Source of the DNA: Rhodococcus koreensis
Lineage (GTDB): Bacteria; Actinomycetota; Actinomycetes; Mycobacteriales; Mycobacteriaceae
Reading direction: 5' to 3'
DNA length: 64,000 nt
Assembly: GCF_900105905.1 (NCBI RefSeq)
Contig: NZ_FNSV01000005.1
Coordinates: forward strand, 1,302,001-1,366,000
The stretch's first letter is position 1. Each line of letters begins with the position of its first letter. The notes beneath the pieces are model-generated. The model was not told the origin of the DNA. It saw only the letters and a list, made by a program, of their open reading frames with translations, and did no database searches. A program made the position numbers and the translations under genes. This document shows positions 32,267-41,684 of the stretch, one piece after another.

Positions 32267-32673
32267 GTGAGCACCGTCGATTCGGAACGCCCCACCCGGC
32301 GCGCCGCCCTGACCCACCGCACGTTCGTGGTCCACTACCTGCAGATGCTGCTCGCGATGCTGGCGGGGATGGCAGTATTCGCGCCCCTGTCGGCGCTCGT
32401 CGGCGACGATGCACGAATCGAAGTGCACGCGTTGCTGATGGCTACCTCGATGACCGCGGGAATGGCCGCATGGATGGCATGGCGGCGCCATTCGTGGCCG
32501 CGATCGCCGAAATAGGGCTGGCGATGTACCTCACGTTCGTCGTGCTGTTCCCACTGCTGTGGCTCGATCTGCTCTCGGGCGACGGTCTGATGCTCGCCGG
32601 CCACGTGCTGATGCTCCCCGCAATGGCAGTGGCCATGCTGCATCGCAGGGAGGAATACGTCGGGGCGTGTTGA
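32267..32673 (+). pseudogene. Frameshifted small integral membrane protein
   Basis: Two overlapping frames make one membrane protein of about 135 residues. The first runs from 32267 (helices at HYLQMLLAMLAGMAVFAPL and HALLMATSMTAGMAAWMAW). The second continues from about 32498 (IAEIGLAMYLTFVVLFPLLW, HVLMLPAMAVAMLHRREEY) to the stop at 32673. Adding one G at about 32496-32498 (TGG to TGGG) joins them. It could therefore be a one-base pseudogene or a homopolymer read error. Family unknown; four membrane helices. Confidence 0.65.
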
Positions 32674-33151
32674 CTCTCCCGCCGACTTCGCTACATCGCC
32701 TCGGTCTACGGATCCGGAGAGTCGCACCTGACACCGAACAATCTCACTGCCGGCCTTCCTCGATCGAATTACCTACTTTCCAACGGTTTTCACTGTTGCC
32801 GACCCGGCGGAATGATATCGGCGCGGGTGTCTGCAGCGATCCAAATATCGTCGAGGATCTCGTCAGAGCGGTCGGATAAATGTGCGCCTCGAGACCACTA
32901 CCACCAGGCGCCGAGTCCGCCCGCCCCGTCTGGCCGACCTGATCGCTTGCCCGACTTGTCCTATCCGGGACTTTCGGCCTCGCGCGGATGTCCGCGCGTC
33001 CTGTACAACTGAATGGGAGATGCCAGATTGTGACATGAACCACACCTGACCGTTATCTTACGACTCGATTACCTAGAGCTGAATACAAGGTTCCCGGGAA
33101 CCCCGCAGTGGCAGTGCGGGTGTGCGAGCGGGGCCGGAAGGGACACCCGAC
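32674..33151. other. Intergenic region upstream of the acyltransferase
   Basis: 478 bp without a convincing gene. It is less GC-rich near 32750-32880 and 33010-33080. It must hold the promoter of the acyltransferase unit, but no consensus could be fixed by eye. Confidence 0.5.
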
Positions 33152-34564
33152 ATGCTGCTGCCGATGTCGCCGACCGATTCACTGTTCCTCCTCGGCGAGT
33201 CGCGGGAACATCCGATGCACGTCGGCGGCCTGGCAGTATTCACTCCACCGGACGGCACCGACGCAGCCGACATCGGAGCGATGTTCGAGACGGCTGCAAC
33301 CTCCGACGAGGTGGCACCGCTCTTCCGCAAGCAGGCCCGACGATCGGTAACCACCCTGGGACAGTGGGGTTGGGACACCGCGACCGACGTCGACGTCGAT
33401 TACCACGTGCACCGCAACGCCCTCCCCCAACCGGGTGGCATGCCCGAACTGATGACCCTGGTGGCCCGACTGCACGGGACCTCACTCGACCGCACCCGCC
33501 CACTGTGGGAGATGCACCTGATCGAAGGCCTCGCCGACGGCCGCTACGCGGTATACACCAAGATCCACCACGCCCTCGCCGACGGCGCATCCGCGATGAA
33601 CCTGTTGCGCCGCAGCATGAGCGAGGACCCCACCCGCACTGGCATGCCCGCCCCCTGGCAACCCGCCGCACCCGCGACCGCGACCGACGCAGCCCCGCCA
33701 GAACCTGGATCATCGACGCCGCCGAACCTGCGTGACCTTCCGGGCCAGGTCCTGCGCGGCGCCCGCAACGCGTCGAGCGAGGTCGCCGGCCTGGCACCGG
33801 TGCTGGCCGGCACCGTGGAACGCGCCCTACGCGCCAAAGGCGGCCCCCTGTCGACGCAGGCACCGCACACCATGTTCAACGTCGCGATCGGGGGCGCCCG
33901 CCACTTCGCCGCCCGCACCTGGCCACTCGAACGGATACGGCTGCTCGCCAAGCACGCCGACGCCACCGTCAACGACATCATCCTCGCGATGTCCGCAGGG
34001 GCACTGCGCGGCTACCTGCACGACCTCGGTGCGCTGCCCGCCGAACCGCTGATCGCCATGGTCCCGGTGTCCCTGCGCCCCAACACCGATACGGAATCCG
34101 CAAACGGGAACCGGATCGGGGTCCTGATGTGCAACCTCGCCACCCACCTACCGGACCCCGCCCACCGCCTCGACACCGTGCGCACCTGCATGCGCGAAGG
34201 CAAACACGCCCTCCGCGCGATGAGCCCCGCCCAAGTGCTGGCGATGAGCGCCGTCGGCGCCGCCCCCCTCGGTATCGAAATGCTCCTCGGCCGCCGAGGA
34301 CCACAGCGGCCGCCGTTCAACCTGGTGATCTCCAACGTCGCCGGACCCGACACCCCGCTGTACTGGAACGGCGCCCACCTCGACTCCCTCTACCCCCTGT
34401 CGATCCCGGTCACCGGACAAGCCCTGAACATCACCTGCACCAGCAGCGACGACCAACTCGTGTTCGGGTTGACCGGCTGCAGGCGCACCGTCCCGAACCT
34501 GCACCCGATGCTCGACCACCTCGACACCGAACTCGGAGCCCTCGAACGCGTCGTCGGCCTATGA
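33152..34564 (+). CDS. Wax ester synthase/diacylglycerol O-acyltransferase (WS/DGAT)
   Basis: A 470-residue bifunctional acyltransferase making triacylglycerol or wax esters from acyl-CoA, acting at the inner membrane face and on lipid bodies. The catalytic HHxxxDG is HHALADG at residues 139-145. The N-terminal LPMSPTDSLFLL and the later PLWEMHLIEGL, NDIILAMSAGALRGYL and NLVISNVAGP blocks are all standard. The ATG at 33152 starts the conserved N-terminus. It overlaps the next small gene by ATGA. Rhodococci carry many paralogues; which lipid this one makes cannot be read. Confidence 0.93.
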   Translation: MLLPMSPTDSLFLLGESREHPMHVGGLAVFTPPDGTDAADIGAMFETAATSDEVAPLFRKQARRSVTTLGQWGWDTATDVDVDYHVHRNALPQPGGMPELMTLVARLHGTSLDRTRPLWEMHLIEGLADGRYAVYTKIHHALADGASAMNLLRRSMSEDPTRTGMPAPWQPAAPATATDAAPPEPGSSTPPNLRDLPGQVLRGARNASSEVAGLAPVLAGTVERALRAKGGPLSTQAPHTMFNVAIGGARHFAARTWPLERIRLLAKHADATVNDIILAMSAGALRGYLHDLGALPAEPLIAMVPVSLRPNTDTESANGNRIGVLMCNLATHLPDPAHRLDTVRTCMREGKHALRAMSPAQVLAMSAVGAAPLGIEMLLGRRGPQRPPFNLVISNVAGPDTPLYWNGAHLDSLYPLSIPVTGQALNITCTSSDDQLVFGLTGCRRTVPNLHPMLDHLDTELGALERVVGL

Positions 34565-34740
34565 CTCCACCGGCGCCACCGACACAACACCGGCGTCCGC
34601 CCAGTAGAAGGAATTCCATCAACATCCACAAGGCACTGCTCATACTGCTACTCGGCGGGACCGCCGCCGTCCACGCGATCCTCCGCCGCCCCACCCCGCG
34701 CCGCCGCGGACACGGCGTCCCCTTCCACGCCAACGGCTGA
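34561..34740 (+). CDS. Small membrane protein translationally coupled to WS/DGAT
   Basis: A 59-residue frame beginning on the ATGA that ends the acyltransferase. It has a Pro/Arg-rich N-terminus, one hydrophobic helix (ALLILLLGGTAAVHAIL, residues about 26-42) and a very basic tail (RRPTPRRRGHG). A ribosome-site-like AGAAGGA lies inside the frame at about 34604-34610, so a shorter product starting at a non-ATG codon near the helix is also possible. Unrecognised family. Overlap and membrane character suggest that it acts with the acyltransferase, perhaps as a membrane tether. Confidence 0.55.
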   Translation: MTPPAPPTQHRRPPSRRNSINIHKALLILLLGGTAAVHAILRRPTPRRRGHGVPFHANG

Positions 34741-35101
34741 CACCCACCACCTCCATCATCTCCCCCGAACCTCGACAGTCACGAACGGCCGGCCGACAGC
34801 CTTCGTTCACGCTGCGAGGCCATTTCGGGGGAAGGACAGCTCGTCCCGGGTGGTCGGCGGCCGGGAAACAATCGAACGCTGGTGACCGTTCCCATTCGAC
34901 AGGACCCTGTCGCTGCCCGCAGCCGACCTGCGGGCATCGAGTATCGCCGTCCCTCGACCGCGAACACTTCGGCTATGGATTCGACTGCTGACCTGTCTCG
35001 GGCATGAGGTCTTTTTCTGCCAAGAATGTCCTTGTGTCGACCGAGGCGCGCATTGTGCACTGGACGTAGAGTGGGTTTGCAAAAGCGACTGAGGAGTTGG
35101 A
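34741..35101. other. Intergenic region upstream of lsr2
   Basis: 361 bp with no supported gene. A GAGGAG ribosome site precedes the lsr2 start. No clear promoter boxes or strong repeats were seen. Confidence 0.5.
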
Positions 35102-35470
35102 ATGGCGCGCCAAATAGTTGTCGAACACGTTGACGATATCGACGGAACTTCCATAGCGGAGGGAAAGGGAGAGACAATCGCCTTCTCCGTGAATGGAATC
35201 GACTACCAGATCGACTTGTCGGCGAAGAATGCGAAGGAGTTCCACAACAAACTCGACCACTACATCGATCACGCCACAAAGGTGGGTGGTCGCACGAGTC
35301 GATCCGCGGGCACACTGACGTCGGGTGGTGGCGTCACGCAGAAACCTGTGCGGCGGGACCGTGACCAGGTGAGGGCAGTGCGGGAATGGGCACAGAAACA
35401 GGGCTATGACATCGGGGGCCGAGGGCGCATTCCCATCGAGATCACAGAAGCGTACGACGCTGCTCATTGA
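35102..35470 (+). CDS. lsr2: Lsr2 family nucleoid-associated protein
   Basis: A 122-residue xenogeneic silencer and DNA bridger of actinobacteria. The N-terminal oligomerisation domain is recognisable (MARQIVVEHVDDIDG, ETIAFSVNGIDYQIDLSAKN, residues 1-45). The C-terminal domain (about 82-122) has RAVREWAQKQGYDIGGRGRI with the R-G-R minor-groove hook. The linker is somewhat longer and Ser/Thr/Gly-rich. Rhodococci usually have a main lsr2 near clpC/lysS; this copy beside an IS and the acyltransferase is probably a paralogue (inference). Confidence 0.92.
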   Translation: MARQIVVEHVDDIDGTSIAEGKGETIAFSVNGIDYQIDLSAKNAKEFHNKLDHYIDHATKVGGRTSRSAGTLTSGGGVTQKPVRRDRDQVRAVREWAQKQGYDIGGRGRIPIEITEAYDAAH

Positions 35471-35514
35471 CGACCGCCACGAGAGCGCCGTTGCTGGAAT
35501 GGGAGGGCTGAGGA

Positions 35515-35688
35515 GCGAGCGGAATTCGCACATGGAGCGTCGGCGGGAGCCGCGCACTAATTTGCCGAACACATTCACCCCCTCGTCAGAATCTCACCCA
35601 TTCTGGAGAACACAGAAAAAGCCATCATTGTGCTAATCGGCGGTGTTGCTCCAGCGCGCACACGATCACGCCAACCCCGACATGAGAC
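35515..35688. repeat. 174-bp direct repeat, left copy (IS target duplication)
   Basis: Identical in sequence to 37383-37556. The two copies flank the insertion sequence exactly, sharing one base with each inverted-repeat end. The sequence is not part of the IS and fits chromosomal DNA downstream of lsr2 that was duplicated on insertion. Confidence 0.88.
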
Positions 35689-37383
35689 CTGACTTGCACA
35701 GTTTTAGTACCCCGGTCAACGTGTCGGTAGTTCCAGCGAGGTGAGGATGGCTGCGGCGTCGACGGTGAGCGGGTCGGCGGCGGTGTGGGGGTGGCCGGCG
35801 ATGGTCAGGCTGATTTCTTGTAGCGGGCGCAGGGTTTTCACGATGCGCCCGATCGAGACTCCCGTCTCGGCCTGCAGATAGCGGGCGACCGCGAGCGCGG
35901 TGAACACGACCGTGAGGTGGGCTTCGATCGCGTCGCGGGTGTGGTGGAACATCGGCCGCGCCCGTAGGTCGGTTTTCGACATGCGGAACGACTGCTCGAC
36001 ATGCCAAAGGTCGTGATACTTGCCGATCACCTCGCCCGGGTCCATCAGTGTGGCGGGGATGTTGGTGACGTAGCCCTTCAACCCGACCAATGATCGGGCC
36101 CGATCGAGAGATGCGGTGTCGAGGGTGCGGCCGCCCGCGGTGGTCTTGACGAACCGCGTCGACTTCGGAGCTGTGCCGCCGTCGACGACCTCCCTGGCCC
36201 GGGCCTCCTGGGCGTTGAGTGTCTGATTGTCGCGGACCGCCCGTCGTTTCGAGTACTGCCAGACCGCCCGCCAGGACTTCGGATGTCCGGCCGCGTCCCA
36301 GACCGGTTCGGTGCGCTTGTTGACGTTGTTGACGGTACTCTTCGCGTGCCGGGGAGTGACCGTATCGATTATCTGTCCGTCAGCGAAACTATTTCCGTTC
36401 CAATGGAAATGGTTTGCGAGATCGGCGGGGGCTTTGGTGACGCGGGACCCGACGATGAACTTGAGTCCGGCCTCGTCGAGGTCCTTGAGATTGCCGGCGG
36501 AGAGCATGCCTGCGTCGGCGGCGACAACCATCTCGACGCCCTCGATGTCGTGGCGGGCCTGGAACTGCCGGACGATCGGGACGATGGTATGGGTTTCTGC
36601 CTTGTTCCCTTCGAAGCAGCCGATCTCGAGGGGGAATCCGGTACGGTCGACGAGCAGGCCTACCACGATCTGCGGATCCACCCTGCGTTCCTTCGAATAT
36701 CCGACCTTGCGCAGGTCGTCTTCCTTCTCTGCCTCGAAGTACAGCGTGGTGACGTCGTAGAGCACCAAGCTCAATCCGCCGGTCGCGGCGGCATGCTCGA
36801 AACATTTCTTCGCGACCCGGTCTCGGTAATCGTTTGTGGCGCAACGCTTCAATGCGTTGGCGTAGGTGTTGCGGTGGGCCGGGGTCAGGCCGATCTCGGC
36901 GACGACCCGGCTGGTGTCGCTCATCGATGTCGGCTCGACGAGCCGGCCGAGGACCAGCTGGAAGAACGCGTCGTCGTCGACAGCGTCGAGACCCAGGCGT
37001 CGCCATCCGGTCTCGATCGCCTCGATCAGCCAGCGGGACCGTTTCGTCGCGATCACCGATCCGCGTTCCCCACCACCGCCGAGGTCGAGGTCGAGTTCCT
37101 GCTGGCCGGCCTGCAGCTTTTCCCGGGCCGCCTGCAACAGTGCCGCCAACTCGCCCTCGGTGTGGGCGGAACCGAGGTGCTCAAGGATCTTGTGGCGGCC
37201 CCCGTCCTTCGCGGCGATCTGCACCGCCGTCGCCCCCGACGCGGTCCGAACCTTGCGGATATAGGCAGCCACAACCGGCGATCCTACCGACCGATTAGTG
37301 CCCCATATCCCCGACCCGCGAATCCACTACCAGCACAAACGCCAGCCGAAGCCGGAAATCCCCATCGACCTGTGCAAGTCAGG
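35688..37383. mobile_element. IS1634/IS1549-type insertion sequence
   Basis: A complete element of about 1.7 kb with perfect 14-bp terminal inverted repeats CCTGACTTGCACAG (35688-35701, and its complement at 37370-37383) and one transposase gene on the minus strand. It is bounded by a 174-bp direct repeat. IS1549 of M. smegmatis and IS1634 of Mycoplasma mycoides are known for making long, variable-length target duplications, and the transposase here is of that type. Identical repeats and an intact gene suggest a recent insertion. Confidence 0.88.
35716..37272 (-). CDS. IS1634-family DDE transposase
   Basis: A 518-residue transposase related to the IS4 superfamily. The likely catalytic residues are D173 (LYDVTTLYF), D253 (VVAADAGMLSAGN) and E426 in YHDLWHVEQSFRMSK, where E-x6-K matches the IS4 YREK-type signature. 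The start is the GTG at 37272, 98 bp inside the right end. Full length, with no stop or frameshift, so the element may be active. Confidence 0.9.
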   Translation of the reverse strand: MAAYIRKVRTASGATAVQIAAKDGGRHKILEHLGSAHTEGELAALLQAAREKLQAGQQELDLDLGGGGERGSVIATKRSRWLIEAIETGWRRLGLDAVDDDAFFQLVLGRLVEPTSMSDTSRVVAEIGLTPAHRNTYANALKRCATNDYRDRVAKKCFEHAAATGGLSLVLYDVTTLYFEAEKEDDLRKVGYSKERRVDPQIVVGLLVDRTGFPLEIGCFEGNKAETHTIVPIVRQFQARHDIEGVEMVVAADAGMLSAGNLKDLDEAGLKFIVGSRVTKAPADLANHFHWNGNSFADGQIIDTVTPRHAKSTVNNVNKRTEPVWDAAGHPKSWRAVWQYSKRRAVRDNQTLNAQEARAREVVDGGTAPKSTRFVKTTAGGRTLDTASLDRARSLVGLKGYVTNIPATLMDPGEVIGKYHDLWHVEQSFRMSKTDLRARPMFHHTRDAIEAHLTVVFTALAVARYLQAETGVSIGRIVKTLRPLQEISLTIAGHPHTAADPLTVDAAAILTSLELPTR

Positions 37384-37556
37384 CGAGCGGAATTCGCACA
37401 TGGAGCGTCGGCGGGAGCCGCGCACTAATTTGCCGAACACATTCACCCCCTCGTCAGAATCTCACCCATTCTGGAGAACACAGAAAAAGCCATCATTGTG
37501 CTAATCGGCGGTGTTGCTCCAGCGCGCACACGATCACGCCAACCCCGACATGAGAC
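37383..37556. repeat. 174-bp direct repeat, right copy (IS target duplication)
   Basis: Right-hand copy of 35515-35688, at a constant offset of 1868 bp with no mismatch seen. Removing the IS plus one copy restores continuous sequence from lsr2 into the region at 37557. Confidence 0.88.
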
Positions 37557-37772
37557 GCCCAATCGGATGCGGCTGAATATCAGAAGTCACGGCGCCACCC
37601 GGTCGACGGCGTCGATAGAAGACGGCGATCGACCGGGGCAGCCGGGGGTTTCGCGTTGTCCACTATTCGGCAGGGCAACCCGTTGCGAAGTCATACGTCA
37701 GCCATGAACGCCGTCTGCGTCCGTGGGATACCCGAAGGCGACGGCGCTGACCGAATAGTCCTCTGTCGCGCA

Positions 37773-37997
37773 TCATTCGGGTCGACGAGAACGAGCACGA
37801 GCAACCAGCACCACGCCCGAGACGAGAAACCCGGCGGTGGTCACCGCGACCACAACCTTCGCCGGCGCGGTCATCACACCGGTCCCGAGCACGAACGCGA
37901 CACCTGACACCCCACCCATCGCCAGGCAAACCCCTCCCGCCAACGCCGTCACAACCCGGACCACCGGCACCGTCCCCAGCACTCTTCGCGGACCCAT
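37773..37997 (-). CDS. Hypothetical small membrane protein
   Basis: A 74-residue frame with two hydrophobic helices (VVRVVTALAGGVCLAMGG, and VVVAVTTAGFLVSGVVLVA) and a basic C-terminus. The frame continues upstream over Arg-rich sequence; the ATG at 37997 places the start just before the first helix. No family is recognised and no partner gene is evident. Confidence 0.4.
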   Translation of the reverse strand: MGPRRVLGTVPVVRVVTALAGGVCLAMGGVSGVAFVLGTGVMTAPAKVVVAVTTAGFLVSGVVLVARARSRRPE

Positions 37998-38116
37998 CAC
38001 GTCACGCCGCCCAACCGCACCATGCCGATGCCGCGGCGTCGATTCGGTGGTCGGAACGTTGCCGCCGACCGCGGAGGTGCGGGGCCGCTGGGATCCTCCG
38101 CGCATCGGCGGGCCCG

Positions 38117-38302
38117 TCACGGTGTGCGGGGATCGTCTTCGGCGGCGAGACATGGAAGTTGCCGTTCGGCGGTGAGGACCTCGACGACCACTGCGACGTC
38201 GGTCGAGGGCAGATATTTGGTCAACCGCCTCGGCCCCGACTCAGACCTCGCCGATATCGGGATGCGATCGGGGCGTGGGTTGCGGGATTCCTGATTCGTC
38301 AT
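38117..38302 (-). CDS. Hypothetical small protein
   Basis: A 61-residue hydrophilic frame ending in VVVEVLTAERQLPCLAAEDD, with Arg/Ser/Pro-rich sequence before it. The ATG at 38302 is a possible start. Nothing in it is recognised; it may be chance coding in GC-rich DNA. Confidence 0.22.
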   Translation of the reverse strand: MTNQESRNPRPDRIPISARSESGPRRLTKYLPSTDVAVVVEVLTAERQLPCLAAEDDPRTP

Positions 38303-38612
38303 GAGTGCGGTGCCTCGTCCAGTTGATGTACTTGACGGTACGGGGAGCGAATTACCATCATTGCGGCCTGGAGCAACCAGTGCGTTTCGCGACGGTGAGG
38401 TCGACGTGACTTCTGCCCCAGCTCGCCGCCACACTCCCCGATATTGACCTGCTCAAGCTCTTCTTCGAACGGCTTGGACGAACAGTGCGGGCCCGATTGC
38501 CGTATACCGCGGCGATCGTGCGCTCGAGGCAGCGGCATGGCAGACATTGCGGCACTGGCGTGGACGCCGCCGTCGACTGTCCAGAGCCGAATTCTCGAGG
38601 GATGATCGTGGG

Positions 38613-40817
38613 GTGAGCAACGGCGAAGCAGTCCATCCGAACACCGACGTGCACGTGGAGGACGGTTCGCGCGACGGTCGCGTCCTCGCGCCCCCGCCGA
38701 CCATTCCCGGGGCGCCACCTGCCGCGACCAGCACAGTGCCGAGTGCGCTCGCCGACGGGCTCCCCGAAAATCGCTATCTGAACCGTGAACTCAGTTGGCT
38801 CGATTTCAATTCACGAGTACTTGCACTCGCCGAGGACACGTCGCTGCCGCTGCTCGAGCGCGCCAAATTCCTCGCCATCTTCGCCTCCAACCTGGACGAG
38901 TTCTTCATGGTCCGGGTCGCGGGACTCAAGCGCCGCGACGAGACCGGCCTGTCCGTGCGGTCAGCCGACGGCCTCTCCCCTCGCGAGCAACTCTCGCTGA
39001 TCGCGACCCGCACCCAGGAGATCTCGGAGAAGGCCGCGCGGGTGTTCCTCGACTCCGTGCGTCCTGCGCTTGCCGCCGAAGGGATCTCCATCATCAAATG
39101 GGACGAACTCACCGACGACGACCGCGACCGCCTGTCGGTGCACTTCCAGGACCAGATCTTCCCCGTCCTCACCCCGCTCGCCGTCGACCATGCCCACCCG
39201 TTCCCCTACATCAGCGGCCTGAGTCTCAACCTCGCCGTGACAGTGAAAGATGCACTCACCGGTGGCGAACACTTTGCGAGGGTCAAGGTTCCGGACAACG
39301 TAGGCAGGTTCGTCCGCGTCCGCCGCGACGAGACACCGTCCTCCATCGACGCGTTCCTGCCCCTGGAAGATCTGATCTCCGCCCACCTCGACATGCTGTT
39401 CCCGGGCATGGAGATCGTCGAACACCACGCCTTCCGCATCACCCGCAACGCCGATTTCGAGGTCGAGGAAGACCGCGACGAGGACCTCCTGCAGGCCCTC
39501 GAGCGGGAACTCGCACGGCGACGATTCGGCTCCCCCGTCCGGCTCGAGGTCGCGGACGACATGACCGAACACATGCTCGACCTCCTGCTGCGCGAACTCG
39601 ACGTCGACCCCGGCGACGTCATCCAGGTGCCCGGACTGCTCGATCTGTCGTGCCTCTGGCAGGTGTACGCCGTCGACCGGCCCGCCCTCAAGGACGCACC
39701 GTTCGTGCCCGCAACGCATCCGGCGTTCGGCGAGCGGGAAACACCCAAGAGCGTCTTCTCCACCCTCCGCGACGGCGACGTCCTCGTGCACCACCCGTAC
39801 GACTCGTTCTCCACCAGCGTGCAACGCTTCATCGAACAGGCCGCCGCCGACCCCCAAGTCCTCGCGATCAAACAGACGCTCTACCGCACGTCCGGCGACT
39901 CCCCCATCGTCGACGCCCTGATCACCGCCGCCGAGGCCGGCAAACAGGTTGTCGCACTGGTCGAGATCAAGGCGCGATTCGACGAGCAGGCGAACATCAA
40001 ATGGGCCCGCAAACTCGAAAAAGCCGGCGTACACGTGGCGTACGGACTGGTCGGGCTCAAGACCCACTGCAAGACGTGCCTCGTCGTCCGCCGCGAGGGG
40101 TCCACCATCCGGCGTTACTGCCACATCGGCACCGGAAACTACCATCCCAAGACGGCCCGGCTGTACGAAGACATCGGTCTGCTCACCGCGGCACCGGAGA
40201 TCGGCGCCGACCTCACCGACCTGTTCAACTCGCTCACCGGCTACTCACGGAAAACCCAGTACCGCAACCTCCTCGTCGCGCCCTACGGCATACGGCGGGG
40301 CATCATCGAGCGGATCGACGGCGAAGTGGCGCGCGCACTTCGCGGCGAGGACGCGGGTATTCGCTTGAAGGCGAACGCGTTAGTGGACGAACAGGTGATC
40401 GACGCGCTCTACCGTGCGTCGCAGGCCGGTGTGCCCGTGCAGATCGTCGTCCGCGGAATCTGCGCGCTGAAACCCGGGGTGCCCGGACTGAGCGAGAACA
40501 TCCACGTCCGGTCGATCCTCGGGCGCTTCCTCGAACACTCGCGGGTCCTGCACTTCCGCGGGGCGGACGAATACTGGATCGCCAGCGCAGACATGATGCA
40601 CCGCAACCTCGACCGCAGGGTGGAGGCCGGAGTCCAGGTGAAAGATCCCCGGCTCACCACGCAATTAGGCGACCTCTTCGATTCGGCGCTCGACCCGAGG
40701 ACCCGGTGCTGGGTGCTGCACCTCGACGGCAGTTGGGTGGCGTCCCCCGCGCACGGCGAGGACGTCCGCGAACATCAGGAGGCCCTCATGCGAACTCGAG
40801 CCGGCAGCGGGTCCTGA
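38613..40817 (+). CDS. ppk1: Polyphosphate kinase 1
   Basis: A 734-residue PPK1 making inorganic polyphosphate from ATP. All four domains are present: N-terminal [19 protein letters not shown] (about 50-70) and [15 protein letters not shown], the H domain, and two PLD-like catalytic domains. The phosphorylated histidine is H504 in [13 protein letters not shown]. The start is the GTG at 38613 after GAGGGATG; the first 48 residues are a hydrophilic, Pro-rich extension. No ppx or phosphate-transport gene is beside it. Confidence 0.94.
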   Translation: MSNGEAVHPNTDVHVEDGSRDGRVLAPPPTIPGAPPAATSTVPSALADGLPENRYLNRELSWLDFNSRVLALAEDTSLPLLERAKFLAIFASNLDEFFMVRVAGLKRRDETGLSVRSADGLSPREQLSLIATRTQEISEKAARVFLDSVRPALAAEGISIIKWDELTDDDRDRLSVHFQDQIFPVLTPLAVDHAHPFPYISGLSLNLAVTVKDALTGGEHFARVKVPDNVGRFVRVRRDETPSSIDAFLPLEDLISAHLDMLFPGMEIVEHHAFRITRNADFEVEEDRDEDLLQALERELARRRFGSPVRLEVADDMTEHMLDLLLRELDVDPGDVIQVPGLLDLSCLWQVYAVDRPALKDAPFVPATHPAFGERETPKSVFSTLRDGDVLVHHPYDSFSTSVQRFIEQAAADPQVLAIKQTLYRTSGDSPIVDALITAAEAGKQVVALVEIKARFDEQANIKWARKLEKAGVHVAYGLVGLKTHCKTCLVVRREGSTIRRYCHIGTGNYHPKTARLYEDIGLLTAAPEIGADLTDLFNSLTGYSRKTQYRNLLVAPYGIRRGIIERIDGEVARALRGEDAGIRLKANALVDEQVIDALYRASQAGVPVQIVVRGICALKPGVPGLSENIHVRSILGRFLEHSRVLHFRGADEYWIASADMMHRNLDRRVEAGVQVKDPRLTTQLGDLFDSALDPRTRCWVLHLDGSWVASPAHGEDVREHQEALMRTRAGSGS

Positions 40818-40838
40818 CCATGGGACGGCACCGGTGGC

Positions 40839-41015
40839 TCACCGGTCCACCCGCCGCCGCGTGATCGCCAGCAGTTGGTCACCGGCACTGAGGGAGATGC
40901 GCTGGTCCGCTGCGGGCGCCGGCTGACGCACGACCGCCGCTGTCGTTTCTCCGCGACGTGCCACAGGTAGGCGAACAGTCGCCGTGGTTCCGTCGCCGAA
41001 GCGTGTGTTCACCAT
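40839..41015 (-). CDS. Small hypothetical protein, possibly an RCK_C-like fragment
   Basis: A 58-residue frame (ATG 41015) with beta-rich sequence: GDGTTATVRLPVARRGETT and ISLSAGDQLLAITRRR. The closing strand pattern (x-L-x-x-GD-x-L-x-x-I) resembles the end of potassium-channel RCK_C domains, but the piece is too short to assign. It is convergent with ppk1, with a 21-bp gap. Confidence 0.35.
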   Translation of the reverse strand: MVNTRFGDGTTATVRLPVARRGETTAAVVRQPAPAADQRISLSAGDQLLAITRRRVDR

Positions 41016-41076
41016 GGTGAACGCTCCAGATTTCGATCCGCCCTCGCCCTGCTTTTCGCCGCCTGCCGACTACCCC

Positions 41077-41358
41077 TCAGTGCTCTCGGCGCCGGTGGGT
41101 CCCATCCCGGTGAGGGCTGGGATCGACGGTCACCTCGTCGGTGTCGGCGAAGACCAGGCGTCCGTCGTCGAGGGCGATCGCCCACCGATGCGCCGGCGCC
41201 CACTCGTGCCCGGTGCCGCCCGACTCGGTCAGGGCCGCGTAGTCCTCGACGATCTCGCCGGTGACGTCGGCCTCGGACTTTCTGCGGACAAGTACCCGAG
41301 TGCCGACCGTCAATTCGGGGTCGGGCCCCGGCCCGTCGTCGCCTGTGTCGCCCATCAT
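41077..41358 (-). CDS. Conserved hypothetical protein
   Basis: A 93-residue acidic protein with a compact beta-type core: ELTVGTRVLVRRKSEADVTG, EIVEDYAAL, HRWAIALDDGRLVFADTDEV. The pattern (x-G-x-x-V-x-V ... D-G-x-x-x-F-A) recalls SH3/KOW-like small barrels, but no family is certain. Both termini are disordered. The start may be at either of two adjacent ATGs. Confidence 0.55.
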   Translation of the reverse strand: MMGDTGDDGPGPDPELTVGTRVLVRRKSEADVTGEIVEDYAALTESGGTGHEWAPAHRWAIALDDGRLVFADTDEVTVDPSPHRDGTHRRREH

Positions 41359-41684
41359 GCACCTCTTCGTTCAGCGAACCTCGTCAGAGCATATGCACGC
41401 AAACGTCTCCGGGCGACCCGGTCTGCGAAGTGCGCATGCAGCTGTTACTCACGCGTACAGTCATTTTGACTCTTCCACGCCGGTTGCCACGGGCGGGGTG
41501 CTGGTGCACGATCGGCGGCGGGCGGACAACACACCATGTTCCACATTCTGGCGGTCGAGGGCCTATAACCCCTGTCTCCAACCTCAGAATCAACCCACGC
41601 CGTGGTCGGCGGCAGTGCCGCATAGAAGCAGCACGTGCGGCGGGAAGGTCGTGTCGACAGATCTGAGTACACACTCAGGCCTGG
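41359..41684. other. Intergenic region between a hypothetical gene and dapA2
   Basis: 326 bp with no supported gene or strong repeat. Confidence 0.45.

Larger units (their letters stand above)
37557..38612. other. Gene-poor region between the IS and ppk
   Basis: About 1.05 kb with only two weak small minus-strand candidates (listed separately). 38303-38612 contains plus-strand fragments such as [19 protein letters not shown] that look protein-like but are broken by stops, so gene decay is possible. Confidence 0.45.
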
